From the NCBI RefSeq assembly GCF_032854445.1, contig NW_027018086.1:1-64000 (forward strand): a stretch of DNA of 64,000 nt, in the 5' to 3' direction. The translations under genes were made by a program, and so were the position numbers. The notes under the pieces were generated by a model, which worked only from the letters and a program-made list of their open reading frames with translations, did not search any database and was not told the origin of the DNA. Below are positions 63,597-64,000 of the stretch, in pieces. Positions within the stretch are counted from its first letter, which is position 1, and each line of letters opens with the position of its first letter. The DNA comes from Liolophura sinensis (Eukaryota; Mollusca; Polyplacophora; Chitonida; Chitonidae).

Positions 63597-64000
63597 AAAT
63601 CTTTGGGCTAAGCCCATTTAACTCACCCAGCAATTGTCTTACTTCTAAGACCTAGACAATCTCAATGTCTTTATCTACGTGTAGAAAAACCAGACCATTT
63701 GTACATAAAAAACACAAGGTACTTGATACAGTCTGCTGTAAAAAGTACAACTCAACACTGACCCACATTTATAAGGTGCCAAAAGATGCGGAATTGGGCC
63801 AGGCATCGGCAGCTGTTGAAAAATTGCAAATATCCCTGGTTTCCATGGAGTAAGAGCCGTTGCTGGGCACGTGATTATGACATAAATGATCATTCAATTG
63901 TCGCCACAGCCAAAAGTATTGGTCGGAGAGCAACGCGGTTTGCACCATTCGATTTCTCGTCACAAAATACGTCGGATTAGCCTCTTACCAGCAGCACTGG

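Larger units (their letters stand above)
1..64000. repeat. Tandem satellite array, ~549 bp monomer, 115 full copies plus two partial
   Basis: The same sequence recurs head to tail, in one orientation, across the entire window. Starting each copy at AAATC before the TTGGGCTAAGCCC motif, starts run from 446 to 63,597, with 445 bases before and 404 after. Spacing is 546-552 in most copies; outliers are 540 (start 996), 598 (2,082), 499 (41,127), 543-544 (20,248; 22,452) and 553-554 (20,801; 22,996; 58,649). Every stretch can be aligned to the monomer, so no non-satellite DNA remains. Copies differ by diagnostic substitutions that sort them into classes. Array length, absence of genes and higher-order periodicity are typical of centromeric or pericentromeric satellites; a subtelomeric or heterochromatic knob location fits equally well. 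The monomer family and host species are not recognised. Confidence 0.98.
59203..64000. repeat. Higher-order repeat: hexamer Z-K-G-Z-K-Z, about 1.5 copies
   Basis: Starts: 59,203 Z, 59,752 K, 60,301 G, 60,850 Z, 61,399 K, 61,949 Z-like, then 62,498 Z, 63,048 K, 63,597 G (cut by the window end). Corresponding starts are 3,295-3,296 bp apart. Shared private variants include CACAGTCAAAAG, GGTCGGATAGC, TACGTTGTATTAG, ACTGCTAGTACTGG, CTGTAGTCTGTAC, CTGGTACAG and CTAAGACCTAGAC. The hexamer probably continues beyond the window. Confidence 0.92.

Noticed and set aside
1-64000. CENP-B box in the monomer
   Set aside because: No monomer has the TTCG...A..CGGG core on either strand in my reading; TTCG occurrences (TTCGGTAGC, TTCGATTTC, TTCGGAATT) lack the rest.
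1-64000. CRISPR-like array of repeats and spacers
   Set aside because: The whole 549 bp is conserved between copies. There are no short repeats separated by unique spacers.
1-64000. Transposon ends, long terminal repeats or target-site duplications interrupting the array
   Set aside because: Every segment aligns to the satellite monomer; the length changes at 2,492, 41,449 and 59,191 are internal duplication, deletion and a few added bases.

Overview
The whole 64 kb window is one uninterrupted array of a tandem satellite repeat. The monomer is about 549 bp: 115 complete copies plus a partial copy at each end, with (63,597-446)/115 = 549.1 bp per copy. I see no gene, RNA gene, transposon, CRISPR array, telomere repeat or unique sequence. 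The setting is a eukaryotic chromosome, most likely centromeric, pericentromeric or subtelomeric heterochromatin. I do not recognise the monomer and cannot name the species. A hand count over 540 bases (5,941-6,480) gives 219 G+C, about 41%. CpG is only mildly depleted by hand count, which argues weakly against a heavily methylated vertebrate satellite.

Monomers are all in the same orientation and fall into about ten sequence classes, which I label A, T, C, R, G, N, X, Y, Z and K by shared diagnostic bases. Phase is arbitrary: each monomer is started at the AAATC just before the TTGGGCTAAGCCC hairpin. A label with a slash (for example C/T) is a monomer that starts as one class and ends as another.

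The interest lies in the higher-order layout. A tetramer G-T-C-A is present twice (3,231-7,624, period about 2,197). A 9-mer followed by two copies of an 8-mer, sharing the core C-R-T-A-G, fills 22,452-36,181 (8-mer period 4,394). A pentamer A/T-C-N-X-C is repeated at 38,378-43,278 (period about 2,749). A single N monomer is duplicated at 51,507-52,606 (period 550). N-X-Y or N-X-A trimers fill most of 53,705-59,202. A hexamer starting Z-K-G begins to repeat at 59,203-64,000 (period about 3,296). So no single higher-order unit dominates; several local amplifications of different sizes sit side by side, joined by hybrid monomers that look like unequal-exchange or gene-conversion products.

Each monomer carries several short dyad symmetries. 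Two stretches (about 18.1-23.5 kb and 43.5-50.9 kb) are rich in single-base insertions and deletions, while 24-38 kb keeps an almost invariant 549-550 bp spacing. This may be an assembly-quality signal rather than biology. The open frames of 60-138 codons scattered along the array are by-products of repeating one chance-open sequence and are not annotated as genes.
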